A DNA stretch of 64,000 nt, from NCBI GenBank assembly GCA_039969155.1, contig JBDVOJ010000113.1, forward strand, positions 12,093 through 76,092, read 5' to 3'. How positions within the stretch are numbered: position 1 is the first letter of the stretch; the number at the start of each line of letters is the position of its first letter. Made by a program: the position numbers and the translations under genes. The stretch is from GCA-002733465 sp039969155. Lineage in GTDB: Bacteria; Pseudomonadota; Gammaproteobacteria; Enterobacterales; Kangiellaceae. Below are positions 35,964 to 45,199 of the stretch, piece after piece. A model generated the notes under the pieces. The model was not told the origin of the DNA, did no database searches, and saw nothing but the letters and a program-made list of their open reading frames with translations.

Positions 35964-37022
35964 TTAAAGCTCAATGCGCTCGAGTAGCACACCCACTCTT
36001 TGGCCGACGGGGACATTGTTATTTGGGAAGACTATTGCTTCACCGTCGTTTTCAACCGTGTAGCTTTCGTCATTTTCATCGGATGCTAGCAGCGTACCTT
36101 TTTTAAAGGAGGTAAAGTTTTTAACATCATCATCTAATAAAAGTTTGAAATTCTCATTGGCTTTGATGATTTCTTGTTTGACTTGAAAAACCATATAGTC
36201 GTCATTGTTAAAGGCCAAAATTTTCGGTTGCTCGGCGCGAATTAAGCGTCGAAGATTTTGGTCGATTCCAGCAAAGTTTTGCATATCGTTTTCACCGAAT
36301 GGTTTTACCTTACCGAGTTCAACTGTGGCTGCCATAGCATTGAAGCGATTACTACAATAATAGCTAAAGGTGCCCGCGGGTTGATTACCAAGCAAAACCG
36401 TTGTGATATCGGCACCGCCAAAAAAGCCAATGTGATTTTTATCCCAAGGACGACCATCGAGGTAGGGATAAAGTACGAATTTTTCAAATTTGGATGGCCT
36501 AATTGCGGTGTGCAAATCATAGTGATAGCGGGTTACTTTGCTGTCATCTTGGACTCCCTCAGTATAAAAACGAGTCACCGCATTTTCGATGATTTCAGCT
36601 CGTCGACATTCATAATCTGACTCAGTGTTTTCACTAGCGGATTTCCAGCGACCTGAAAACAAGCGATTTAAATTTTGAACTGAAAAACGTTGACCGATAT
36701 TCATTGACGGAGGATTACCAATAATGAGCATCAAATTAACATTCACAGTTAACTGATTGGCCCAAATGTCTTTGGTAATTTGATTAACAATTTCAATCGG
36801 AGCTGTTTCGTTGCCATGTATCCCACTAGAGATCAGAAGATACTGGTCACTGGCTTTGCTTGGGGTAATTTGCAAGATGCCAATATCATAAAGGCGCACG
36901 GATAAGCCGTTTTCCAGAGTTGTTTCAAATTCGCAATTGATACCATTTTCGAATTGACGTGTGAAACTTAAGAAGTCGCCAGATGTATTAAAGGCTTGCC
37001 AGCTTTGTTGTAAATCATTCAT
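35964..37022 (-). CDS. astE: Succinylglutamate desuccinylase
   Basis: The 352-residue zinc carboxypeptidase-like protein has H69 and E72 in SSGIHGNETAP, H171 in RYHYDLHTAIR and the catalytic glutamate E235 in AATVELGK, the AstE/AspA pattern. The annotated role is the last step of the arginine succinyltransferase pathway. Its position beside argCB, with no other ast genes in the window, makes a role in acylated arginine intermediates an alternative. It is upstream of argC in the same direction. Confidence 0.85.
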   Translation of the reverse strand: MNDLQQSWQAFNTSGDFLSFTRQFENGINCEFETTLENGLSVRLYDIGILQITPSKASDQYLLISSGIHGNETAPIEIVNQITKDIWANQLTVNVNLMLIIGNPPSMNIGQRFSVQNLNRLFSGRWKSASENTESDYECRRAEIIENAVTRFYTEGVQDDSKVTRYHYDLHTAIRPSKFEKFVLYPYLDGRPWDKNHIGFFGGADITTVLLGNQPAGTFSYYCSNRFNAMAATVELGKVKPFGENDMQNFAGIDQNLRRLIRAEQPKILAFNNDDYMVFQVKQEIIKANENFKLLLDDDVKNFTSFKKGTLLASDENDESYTVENDGEAIVFPNNNVPVGQRVGVLLERIEL

Positions 37023-37100
37023 TGAATAGTCTTTGGTTATTTGACGATGGTTGGGATCGATATTTAGCCGGTTGGCTAGGGATATCAGAAAATGATAGAC

Positions 37101-37721
37101 CTAGCCACGATTATAACAATCTTGTTGTTGAATCCAAAGCATAGAAACTTTCTGTATCAGGCTTTCTTCAGCTTGCGAACGATGCTGATTCAGCAACGAA
37201 ATATTTTCATCGATCAGAAATGCTTGGGTTTCCGCGGAAATCTGATTGATAGGCGGATACTTGCCATTACACAAACAATTCACTAAGCGGTATTGAATTT
37301 CTTTTTCGATAGCCAGCTCGGTTTGCAACATCAGTTCTCTGGCGTTGCCCAAATTGCCAGAGGCAGGTTTTCCAAAATTATTATCGAATTGAGTTCGTTG
37401 CTGTCTTAATTCAGAAACTGATGATTCGACTGCTTCTATTTCATCTTGATCTTGTTTGACCAAGTTAGCATCGATAAGTTGTTGAAACATTTGACTAAAC
37501 CATAAGCAAAACAGCAGTCGGTTAACACTGTATTGATGCTTATTTTGTAATTCGAGCAACACTGCTTGGACGCTAGGAAGAGCATAAAAACTACATGATT
37601 TTTGCCAAAAATCATCGACCAGGTTGCAGGGTAAAGGCGCCTGAGCGCCATTTTCAGGGGCGTGATTTATTCCTGAGCGCTTCTGATGATGGGGTGTTGG
37701 CGTTGGCGATTGATTGCTCAT
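37101..37721 (-). CDS. TIGR02444/DUF2390 family protein
   Basis: The 206-residue protein opens with a proline/histidine-rich tail of about 35 residues, then the family pattern FWQKSCSFYALPSVQAVLLELQNKHQYSVNRLLFCLWFSQMFQQL, in which the L-x-L-Q and V-N-x-L-L-F-C-x-W positions are conserved. It has a charged helical middle and ends IQYRLVNCLCNGKYP. Function unknown. It follows the M20 gene by 7 bp and is probably cotranscribed. Confidence 0.85.
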   Translation of the reverse strand: MSNQSPTPTPHHQKRSGINHAPENGAQAPLPCNLVDDFWQKSCSFYALPSVQAVLLELQNKHQYSVNRLLFCLWFSQMFQQLIDANLVKQDQDEIEAVESSVSELRQQRTQFDNNFGKPASGNLGNARELMLQTELAIEKEIQYRLVNCLCNGKYPPINQISAETQAFLIDENISLLNQHRSQAEESLIQKVSMLWIQQQDCYNRG

Positions 37722-37728
37722 GATCAGT

Positions 37729-39033
37729 CTAGTTTTTTAAGTAGTCCAAAGCCATATTTGAAAGAGTTTTTATGCCTAGTTTCATACCACTTTCGTCAAT
37801 GTAAAATTCTGGAGTATGGTGCGCCGGGGCGTCTTTAGTTTTCACATCTTTAGCTTTACCACCCAAGAAAAAATAGAATCCGGGGATTTCTTGAGCAAAG
37901 AAAGAAAAATCTTCCGCTCCTGTGATTGCGTCTATAAGCACCACATTGTTTTCACCAGCTTGCTTTTTCATGGTCGGCAACATGTGCTCAACCAGTGATG
38001 GCGTATTGTAGGTCACTGGATAAGAGGTCGACATGGGAATATCAATATCAACGGTGGCATCCATACTGGCCGCGACATTAGTCGCTATTTTTCGTATTTT
38101 TGCGTGAATATCTTTCCGCATTTGTGAATCAAGCGAGCGGATAGTACCTATTAGCTCTACCTCTGACGGAATGATGTTAGAACGAACTCCGCCATGAATA
38201 CTACCAATAGTGACAACGGCCGCTTGTTTGGTTAGCGGTAATTGACGAGAAACAATGGTTTGTAAGCTGTTAATAATTTGCGCTGAAACAACGATAGGAT
38301 CAATGCCATTCCAAGGTGTTGAACCATGTACTTGCTTTCCATGAACTCTAATCCTGAAATCATCAACTGCAGCCATTATTCCGGCAGGTCGATATCCAAT
38401 GACTCCAACAGGAGTTTTCGAGCTGATATGTAATCCAAAGATCGCGTCAACATCAGGAGATTTCAGCACGCCTTGCTTAACCATCAGTTCGGCGCCTCCT
38501 TCTTCGCCCTCTGGTGCGCCTTCTTCAGCCGGTTGGAAAATAAACTTAACCGTGCCAGGAATGCTTTCTTTAACTTCCGCAAGCACCTCAGCTACGCCCA
38601 TTAGAATGGCAACATGGGTATCATGTCCACAGGCATGCATTACCCCAACCTTCTGGCCTGCGTAAGTGGATGTCACTTTTGAAGCAAATGGCAAATCAAC
38701 TGATTCTGTAACTGGCAGGGCATCCATATCCGCTCTTAGTGCAACGACTTTTCCAGGTAAGCCACCTTTTAATATCCCCACCACACCGGTGTGGGCCACG
38801 CCTGTTTGTACTTCAATTCCAAGGGATTCTAGGTGCTTTGCGATCACCTTAGCGGTTTCGAATTCTCGATTTGATAACTCGGGGTGTTGGTGAAAATGTC
38901 GTCGCCATTCGATGACTTTGGATTCAACCTTATTGATCAAAGGTGTTAGATGGTTGTTATCGGCTGTGGCTGGACTAGCACACAGCAAAAAACTGATTAA
39001 AAGAAACGGCATCTTAAAATTGGGCTTAATCAT
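37729..39033 (-). CDS. M20 family amidohydrolase, exported
   Basis: The 434-residue protein has a signal peptide (cut near ATA-D) and the M20D pattern: MHACGHDTHVAILMGVAE (metal ligands in C-G-H-D), EEGAPEGEEGGAELM, GLHIS and GAEDFSFFAQEIPGFYFFLG. Relatives hydrolyse N-acyl amino acids or peptides (hippurate hydrolase/IAA-amino acid hydrolase group). It precedes the TIGR02444 gene by 7 bp. The reading is strong for the family, but the substrate is not defined. Confidence 0.92.
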   Translation of the reverse strand: MIKPNFKMPFLLISFLLCASPATADNNHLTPLINKVESKVIEWRRHFHQHPELSNREFETAKVIAKHLESLGIEVQTGVAHTGVVGILKGGLPGKVVALRADMDALPVTESVDLPFASKVTSTYAGQKVGVMHACGHDTHVAILMGVAEVLAEVKESIPGTVKFIFQPAEEGAPEGEEGGAELMVKQGVLKSPDVDAIFGLHISSKTPVGVIGYRPAGIMAAVDDFRIRVHGKQVHGSTPWNGIDPIVVSAQIINSLQTIVSRQLPLTKQAAVVTIGSIHGGVRSNIIPSEVELIGTIRSLDSQMRKDIHAKIRKIATNVAASMDATVDIDIPMSTSYPVTYNTPSLVEHMLPTMKKQAGENNVVLIDAITGAEDFSFFAQEIPGFYFFLGGKAKDVKTKDAPAHHTPEFYIDESGMKLGIKTLSNMALDYLKN

Positions 39034-39180
39034 CTTTGGATCCTTGTCTCACAATAGAGCATCGAGCATACTGGGTTTGTAAGCGATGCTCAAGGGGTTC
39101 AATTAGTGAATGTGCGCTAGATTACTGTTACTTAAGAGTTGTCGCAACGGGTCCAATGATGCAGATGATGGAGATACAAT

Positions 39181-39747
39181 GTGGAACAACTGGAACAAGG
39201 AATCATAGCTACTAGTCTACGACTAACTCTGAGACGCCTACTTGAGGCTGACAGTGATGCTGTTTTTCAATATCGACAATTACCAGAAGTCGCATTATTC
39301 CAAAGCTGGACCCCGAAAAATACCGACGAGGTCGTTGAGCATGCGCTATTGATGGCGAGCAATAATATTTGCCAACCGGATATGTGGGAGCAAATTGTAT
39401 TAGTCAACGCATGCGAGCAGGTGATCGGCGATTTGGCCGTGTGTATTGACAGTGAAACTGAAAAGCTGGCAGAACTAGGGATTGCTCTTGCACCAGCATT
39501 TCAACGGAAAGGCTTGGCGACTGAAGCTATAAACACCATTTGTGATTGGCTATTTCAACACAAGGATTTACACCGAATATCGGTCTCAATTGATCCTAGA
39601 AATACCGCTTCGTTAAATCTGTTTGCAAGAGTCGGGTTTCGACAAGAGGCTCACCATCGACAAAGTTGCTTTTTTAAAGGTGAGTGGTGTGACGATATCG
39701 TTATGGCGATTCTACAAAGTGAATGGCAAGAAAATCGAAATCACTGA
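39181..39747 (+). CDS. RimJ/RimL-type N-acetyltransferase
   Basis: The 188-residue GNAT protein resembles the RimJ-like branch (LRLTLRRLLEADSDAVFQYRQLPEVALFQSWTP; AELGIALAPAFQRKGLATEAINTICDWLF; NTASLNLFARVGFRQEAHHRQS). It probably acetylates the N terminus of a protein or a small amine. GTG is the start with GGAG about 8 bp upstream. It is divergent from the M20 gene. The acceptor is unknown. Confidence 0.87.
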   Translation: MEQLEQGIIATSLRLTLRRLLEADSDAVFQYRQLPEVALFQSWTPKNTDEVVEHALLMASNNICQPDMWEQIVLVNACEQVIGDLAVCIDSETEKLAELGIALAPAFQRKGLATEAINTICDWLFQHKDLHRISVSIDPRNTASLNLFARVGFRQEAHHRQSCFFKGEWCDDIVMAILQSEWQENRNH

Positions 39748-39755
39748 CTCATTGG

Positions 39756-41024
39756 TTAGACACAAAAAACCAACCGATAGGGATTGAATTGTGATTTTAG
39801 CTGAACTAATTGATGATCCAGTTGCACTGCCTGTTTCTGTAAGATTTCAATGCTCCAGCGATCGTCCAAATAGTCGGCTAAAGAATGCGCTAAGTGGTTT
39901 TCCTCTGCATCTATATGGACTGATTGATTGATCGCTGAAACCACAGACGCTAGTACGCCTAGTTGCTGAAGGATTGGTTTATTTTCAAGCTCTTGATTTA
40001 GCGGTTGAACTAATTCTGCAAAATTAATTTGATTTAGATGTTGAAGAAGCTTTTTTAGGTTAGTGCGACTGAAATTAGTCTGTAAGTAATAGCAGGCCGC
40101 TAGCATTATAGCCACGCTCTCCTTTGCGCTTAACTGATTATCATCGAGCAAACTCATCAAAGCGTCGAATAACTTATCCACATTCCCTTGCCATGATGAG
40201 TGTTCATGTGAGCGGTCAGTTGGGTGGTCAAAATAGAATATCCCAGAGCTTAATGATTGCAGTAATAGACAATTAGTTAAAATCACTTCATCTATTTTGC
40301 GGGTCAAAGTCTGTTTATTGAAAGTCACACTCTTCAGTTTGAGTTGAATGGCATGCTCTAGGATTTGTGCCTGTTTAATAGGCATGTTGATTAAGCTTGC
40401 CGCTTCCAACAATGAACGATTGTAGAAAATAATGATCATTTCATCATTAAAAACTGTTTCTAGTGCTGAATGATGATCGACTATCAACGCGCTCAATAAT
40501 AAACTTTCTTGGCTATCCAATAGCTCCTCAAGTTGAGCTCTTTGGAAAGCGTTATCACAATATTCCTTGGCAGAATAAACTTGAAATTTCAGCAATTTTT
40601 CTTGGTTTATTTGTAGTTGGTGGTGTAAATGTTGATTCACCAATTTAGCGGTTTGGGTTAACTCGCCGGTGTATAGCAATCGATCCGATAGCAGTAATAA
40701 CTCGGCAATTAAACTATTAACCAGTATTGGCTTTTCATAATTAAGCTCGATGTTTTGCTGCGAGCACTCCACCAGTAAACCACCATATAACGGGTCGAAA
40801 TCTAGTTGATAAAGTAAGTTTAGAAAATGCTTTCTAAAGAGTGCTATTTGCTCGCTCGGGGCGAAAATTGATTGTTCTGATAAGACTAACAATTGCTGGT
40901 AAACAGTTTCAGTTATTTGATGGAATTGCTGTGCGATGGTTTCTGAACAATTGAGTTGTGGTAAGTTGGCTATCGCTGTTAGGCTTGCAACGAATTCAGA
41001 GTTCGTTGAATTTTCATCAGACAT
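39756..41024 (-). CDS. Uncharacterised helical protein in dgcP operon
   Basis: The 422-residue protein is almost entirely helical and rich in leucine and glutamine, with no signal peptide or membrane segment. I recognise no domain. It follows the diguanylate cyclase by 33 bp, in the same direction, and is likely the last gene of the dsbA-like - EEP - dgcP transcript. Its predicted cytoplasmic position next to a c-di-GMP synthase suggests a partner or regulator, but this is speculation. Confidence 0.7.
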   Translation of the reverse strand: MSDENSTNSEFVASLTAIANLPQLNCSETIAQQFHQITETVYQQLLVLSEQSIFAPSEQIALFRKHFLNLLYQLDFDPLYGGLLVECSQQNIELNYEKPILVNSLIAELLLLSDRLLYTGELTQTAKLVNQHLHHQLQINQEKLLKFQVYSAKEYCDNAFQRAQLEELLDSQESLLLSALIVDHHSALETVFNDEMIIIFYNRSLLEAASLINMPIKQAQILEHAIQLKLKSVTFNKQTLTRKIDEVILTNCLLLQSLSSGIFYFDHPTDRSHEHSSWQGNVDKLFDALMSLLDDNQLSAKESVAIMLAACYYLQTNFSRTNLKKLLQHLNQINFAELVQPLNQELENKPILQQLGVLASVVSAINQSVHIDAEENHLAHSLADYLDDRWSIEILQKQAVQLDHQLVQLKSQFNPYRLVFCV

Positions 41025-41057
41025 GAAGTTTACGAGTGTTTGATTGGATTCAGACTA

Positions 41058-42662
41058 TTATGAGCTTTTTGCTCGCTGGCAGCAAACCAGGTTTCGACCT
41101 TTTTCTTTGGCTCTGTATAAGGCTTTATCGGCTCTTTCAAAAACCGCTTTGGTGGTATCGTCATTTTCAAATTCTGAAATACCAAATGACATGGTCACTG
41201 GTACAGGCTTGTCATCATTGGTAAATTCAAGCTTCGAGATTGAAGAGCGGAGCTTATTGATAGCCCTGGTCGCGTCAACGATGGCTGTTTCTGGCAATAA
41301 AATAACAAATTCTTCACCGCCGTATCTTGCGACAAAGTCGGATTCACGAACACCATTGCCTAGAAAATGAGCTATCTTGTTTAACACGATATCGCCAAAA
41401 GCGTGGCCATGCTCGTCATTGACTTGTTTAAAGAGGTCTATATCTCCAACGACTAAGGTTAATGAATGACGGTATCTGCGCCATCGATTATATTCTTGGG
41501 TTAATCTCTCGTTGTAGGAATAGCGATTTGGTAGGCCCGTCAGTGGATCGGTTTGCGCTCGAACTCTTTGTTCCGCCAAATCATCTTTTAACCGCGTAGC
41601 TTCGTCTTCGGTCGCTCGTAATTGCTCTTGAAGTTTGTCCATTTGAGAAACTAAGGCTTCACTGTTGGCTTCTTGTTTGATGCAATATTGGTTTAGCTGA
41701 TTGACAATGTTGTCCATATGGCTGACTAAACCGGTTTTTATTTCTTCTAAACTGTCTGAACTGGTTAAGCTGTCTCTCATTCCAGATATATTAGTATTTA
41801 AGTCCAGACTAAGTTGTTTACTATCGTTGTTACTATTTTGGCTGAATTTAAGTGTTTGGTTAATAAAATCGTTCACTCGTACAATTCGACTATTCAGCGT
41901 TTTTAGAAACTTCTCAAACTGAATATGTTCTTGGTCTGAAACCTCAATGAACGCATTGGTAATCATTTCTAAAATTGAAGAAAGCTGTTCTATTCGGCTT
42001 ATCTTATTAATTTCATGGTTGAGTGAATCCGCTATCGTCGAGTAGCCGTCCATACTGGATAATTGATCGATTAAATGCTGAAGCGAGTCCTTAATTTTTT
42101 GAGGAAATTCAAATTCAACCGATGTCTGAGACTCAGCTGCCACCGTTTGCCGAGTTGGCTCATCGGTTTGTTCTTTTTGTTTACTTCCAAATAGGTTGGA
42201 GAAAAAACCACTTTTCTTTTCGGATGGTGGACTAGATAGGTTCGATTCAACTTCAGATATATAATTATCTATCACCTCGGCGATCGAGCTCATGATCGAT
42301 GCGGCATCGTTGGCTTGCGATTTCTTTTTGACTGATTTAAGGTTTCGTTTTAGATCTTTAGGCAAGGGTTTATTTAATAGAATATTCAACAAATCGATTT
42401 TGTTGTTGGCGATCTCTATTGATTGATCTTCATCATCGTCTAACGTCCGCAAAATGTTACTGATTTGATCAACGGACGATTTAATGCTGTCGATAGATTC
42501 TTCTTTTTTTATGTTTTTGCGTAATTCTTTTAGTGCTGAATCTAGTTCATCTGAATGGCCGATACCGACATAGGTTAAACGAGAAATGCAGCGTTTCAAC
42601 TCATTACAAGTGGCCAGTAATTGGTCAATGTCATATTCTGAATTGTCGCTCGAATGACTCAT
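41058..42662 (-). CDS. dgcP: Diguanylate cyclase, DgcP-like
   Basis: The 534-residue protein has a long N-terminal helical region (about 1-340) and a C-terminal GGDEF domain (about 365-530). The active site GGEEF is at residues 448-452, and DPLTGLPNRYSYNERL starts the domain. It makes c-di-GMP from two GTP. The gene order EEP - GGDEF next to dsbA, cytochrome c4 and engB is the one around PA5487 (dgcP) in Pseudomonas aeruginosa. The symbol rests on this synteny. The EEP stop lies 5 bp before its start. Confidence 0.9.
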   Translation of the reverse strand: MSHSSDNSEYDIDQLLATCNELKRCISRLTYVGIGHSDELDSALKELRKNIKKEESIDSIKSSVDQISNILRTLDDDEDQSIEIANNKIDLLNILLNKPLPKDLKRNLKSVKKKSQANDAASIMSSIAEVIDNYISEVESNLSSPPSEKKSGFFSNLFGSKQKEQTDEPTRQTVAAESQTSVEFEFPQKIKDSLQHLIDQLSSMDGYSTIADSLNHEINKISRIEQLSSILEMITNAFIEVSDQEHIQFEKFLKTLNSRIVRVNDFINQTLKFSQNSNNDSKQLSLDLNTNISGMRDSLTSSDSLEEIKTGLVSHMDNIVNQLNQYCIKQEANSEALVSQMDKLQEQLRATEDEATRLKDDLAEQRVRAQTDPLTGLPNRYSYNERLTQEYNRWRRYRHSLTLVVGDIDLFKQVNDEHGHAFGDIVLNKIAHFLGNGVRESDFVARYGGEEFVILLPETAIVDATRAINKLRSSISKLEFTNDDKPVPVTMSFGISEFENDDTTKAVFERADKALYRAKEKGRNLVCCQRAKSS

Positions 42663-42667
42663 AATAA

Positions 42668-43489
42668 TTAGTTAAGAAAGCTTTTAGGGATAGAAGTGCT
42701 TTTTACCGAATCTTGATTAAGTTGCTCTGGGTCAAACGGGAATTCAATTTCCATTGCCACAGGCAGGTGGTCCGACACTCCTAAATGGAGTACTTCACTT
42801 TTAATAATATTGAGAGAATCGCTTACCCAAATTTGGTCAAAACAATGTTTTGGATTCCACCTTGGAAAGGTTGGAGTTCCCTTTTTGCCTTGTTTCACCT
42901 TTACGCCGAGTCGCTTAAATTCCTCAGATACTTTATAGGTAGGGCAGTTCATATCGCCCATGATAATAAAATAGGGGATATCCTTGACCAGCTCGGCGAT
43001 ATACTCCAACTGTGGCTTTCGCGCGCTATGACTTAAGGACAAATGAACCGACAAAACTAACACTTGATGATCGCCTGAGCCAAATGTCACTTCAAGTGCA
43101 CCACGTCCAGGGATTCTTCCAGGCAGCTTGTGATGAATGGCATGTGAGGATGCGAATTTCGACAGCAAGCCATTGGAGTGGGCCGCTAATCCGGCAACTC
43201 GACGATTTTGCTGTTGATGAAAGTGAGGAAAGCCTCCCTCACTGGCTAAAAAAGCGACTTGATTAATAAACTGCGAGCGTAGGCTGCCGCCGTCTACTTC
43301 TTGAAGTGCGACGATGTCATAACTAGAAAGCCAATCAGCCGCCTGGCGAAGATTGTGTGCTCGTTTTGAATCGGGCAATAAATGTCGCCAGCTTTGTGTA
43401 ACGTAATCTCGATAGCCGTGACTATCAATACCAACCTGAAGGTTGTAGCTTAAAAGCTTTAATCGCTGATTTTGTCTAAATACACTAAT
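42668..43489 (-). CDS. Endonuclease/exonuclease/phosphatase, likely ATT start
   Basis: The 273-residue EEP-fold protein contains LLSYNLQVGID, ALQEVDGGSLRSQFINQ, FIIMGDMNCPT and SDHLPVAMEIEF, the family motifs for metal and phosphate binding. The first canonical start (TTG, 43378) would cut off the SYNLQVG motif that family members need. Frame-compatible sequence reaches up to a stop at about 43523 with no ATG, GTG or TTG, and ATT at 43489 has GAGAGG 7 bp before it. I therefore propose ATT (as in infC) or a sequencing or assembly problem. The target (nucleic acid or phospholipid-like) is unknown. It lies upstream of dgcP. Confidence 0.8.
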   Translation of the reverse strand: MSVFRQNQRLKLLSYNLQVGIDSHGYRDYVTQSWRHLLPDSKRAHNLRQAADWLSSYDIVALQEVDGGSLRSQFINQVAFLASEGGFPHFHQQQNRRVAGLAAHSNGLLSKFASSHAIHHKLPGRIPGRGALEVTFGSGDHQVLVLSVHLSLSHSARKPQLEYIAELVKDIPYFIIMGDMNCPTYKVSEEFKRLGVKVKQGKKGTPTFPRWNPKHCFDQIWVSDSLNIIKSEVLHLGVSDHLPVAMEIEFPFDPEQLNQDSVKSTSIPKSFLN

Positions 43490-43558
43490 AGCAAAACCTC
43501 TCTCAAATAGCGTCTATCAGGCTATTTATGTTGTTTTAATCAGACATTAATTGGCGAA

Positions 43559-44269
43559 TCATCGCGCCGCCGAAGATAATAGGTGATCGGCAATCTCTAC
43601 CATTCTAACTGGGGTTTTCGCTTGATTCGCGTCGATTTTAAAAGTTTCATTAATAATAATAGTCGGAACTTGGGTAATTGAAAATAAATCTGCCCGTTTT
43701 TGGTAGTTTTTTTCGGTGTTCCATAAGCGGCTCATATCAAGTACTGGAAATTCAGACAGTTGCATTGATTCAGCTAGCCAAGCCTTGTTATTGTCGTAAG
43801 AATTAAATTTTTGACAGTCGGGTAAACAGGCTTGGTAGATTTGGTTGCTTGGTACTGTTTGAACCTCGCCAGATAATTGTTCCATAATTGCCTGCAAATT
43901 AGCCTGAAAGCGCCAACTTGGCCTAGCAATCAAAGGCGTTCTTCTCAACGTAACTTCCGGATGTCTATCCAAATATTGCTGTAGCGCTAGTTCAACCTGA
44001 TAACAAGACTCGCAACCGTACCAATAAAAAATTTCGATATTGCTGATCGACTCCAACTGATCTAAATCCGTTTTATTTTGCAAGTGAGCCATTACTAGCT
44101 TGCTAAAGTCTGTTCCGTCTACAAAGGTATTTTCAAGGTCTTCTGCTTTTAGTGTCAAACTGACTATCATTACCGGTAGCAAGATCAAGCCAGATAGGCA
44201 ACGCCGGATGGTTTTTCTGACTCGTGAGCTCATTGTGTAGGATGTGGCTTTTGGCTGTGCAAATAGCAT
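43559..44269 (-). CDS. DsbA-like periplasmic thiol oxidoreductase
   Basis: The 236-residue exported protein has a signal peptide and a thioredoxin/DsbA fold: FYWYGCESCYQ with C86-E-S-C89, a helical insertion and SITQVPTIIINETFK, which carries the cis-proline. The CESC pair differs from the CPHC of E. coli DsbA. It probably catalyses disulfide formation in the envelope. The start could also be at 44233 (MSSRVRK), which gives a more usual signal peptide length. It sits between cytochrome c4 and EEP, as in other gammaproteobacteria. Confidence 0.87.
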   Translation of the reverse strand: MLFAQPKATSYTMSSRVRKTIRRCLSGLILLPVMIVSLTLKAEDLENTFVDGTDFSKLVMAHLQNKTDLDQLESISNIEIFYWYGCESCYQVELALQQYLDRHPEVTLRRTPLIARPSWRFQANLQAIMEQLSGEVQTVPSNQIYQACLPDCQKFNSYDNNKAWLAESMQLSEFPVLDMSRLWNTEKNYQKRADLFSITQVPTIIINETFKIDANQAKTPVRMVEIADHLLSSAAR

Positions 44270-44347
44270 GTTGGGTTTACCTGAAGAGCGTTATATTAAA
44301 TAGTATATTAACTTTTTTGGGGGCCTTTCGGTTAAATTTCAAGCAAT

Positions 44348-44374
44348 AAAAAAGCGACCTATGGTCGCTTTTTT
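44348..44374. terminator. Bidirectional intrinsic terminator
   Basis: A6-GCGACC, a TAT loop and GGTCGC-T6 form a compact hairpin with T tracts on both strands, between cytochrome c4 (ends 44401) and the dsbA-like gene (starts 44269). It separates the two transcripts. Confidence 0.93.
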
Positions 44375-44400
44375 AAAAGTATTTAACTTAATGGCTTAGA

Positions 44401-44997
44401 TTAGTGCAATCCAGCGAGGTAGTTTGCTAATGCTTCGATTTGCTCATCGCTCATTTTAGCAACGATATCTCGCATGATTCCATTTTCGTCATTCGCACGT
44501 TTTCCATCGCGGAAAGACTTAAGAGTAGCCATTGTATACTCCGGATGTTGGCCGCCAACTGCAGGGAAGCCTGCTGCAGGCATACCGTTACCTTGAGGAC
44601 CATGACAAGCGATACATGCAGGAACATCTCGATCCGCATCGCCGCCGCGGTAAAGCTTTTGTGCCAATTCAATGTATTGATTGGCTACTGCAGTGTGTTG
44701 AACTTTTTGTGATGAATAATAGGCTGCTATATCGGCCATATCTTGTTCGCTTAGATTGCTCGCCATAGGATACATTACGGCATTGTCGCGGGCTTTGCTT
44801 TTGAAGTCTTGCAATTGCTTAACAAGATATTTCTCTGCCTGCCCTGCTAGTTTTGGGTTCATGCCAAGTGGGCTATTGCCATCAGTGCCATGACACGCTG
44901 TACATACAGCTGATTTTTCTTGACCTTTAGCAGCATCGCCAGCCTGAATTTGGCTCGAAAATAAGACGGCTAACGCCAAGCCTATGATTTTTCTCAT
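44401..44997 (-). CDS. Cytochrome c4, dihaem
   Basis: The 198-residue protein has a signal peptide and two class I cytochrome domains with haem motifs C32-TAC35-H36 and C128-IAC131-H132. The two-domain layout and length are those of cytochrome c4, an electron carrier to terminal oxidases. It lies divergent to engB, a widely conserved arrangement in gammaproteobacteria. Met ligands are present in MYPMA and the C-terminal half (MRDIVAKM). Confidence 0.95.
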   Translation of the reverse strand: MRKIIGLALAVLFSSQIQAGDAAKGQEKSAVCTACHGTDGNSPLGMNPKLAGQAEKYLVKQLQDFKSKARDNAVMYPMASNLSEQDMADIAAYYSSQKVQHTAVANQYIELAQKLYRGGDADRDVPACIACHGPQGNGMPAAGFPAVGGQHPEYTMATLKSFRDGKRANDENGIMRDIVAKMSDEQIEALANYLAGLH

Positions 44998-45199
44998 TAT
45001 TTTACCTTTTTCTTAAATATTAAAATAAAACGACTAAATGCTGAATTAACAACCTACGGCACATTTAAACTTGCCTTGAAACATTCAATCTCTTTATACT
45101 TAACGACCGTTTACAAGATTGCGTGAATTATATACCTAATTGCCAAGGTTTTCCTAGTAGATTAGCGATAGACAATGGCGTATTGACTATTCCAATAAT

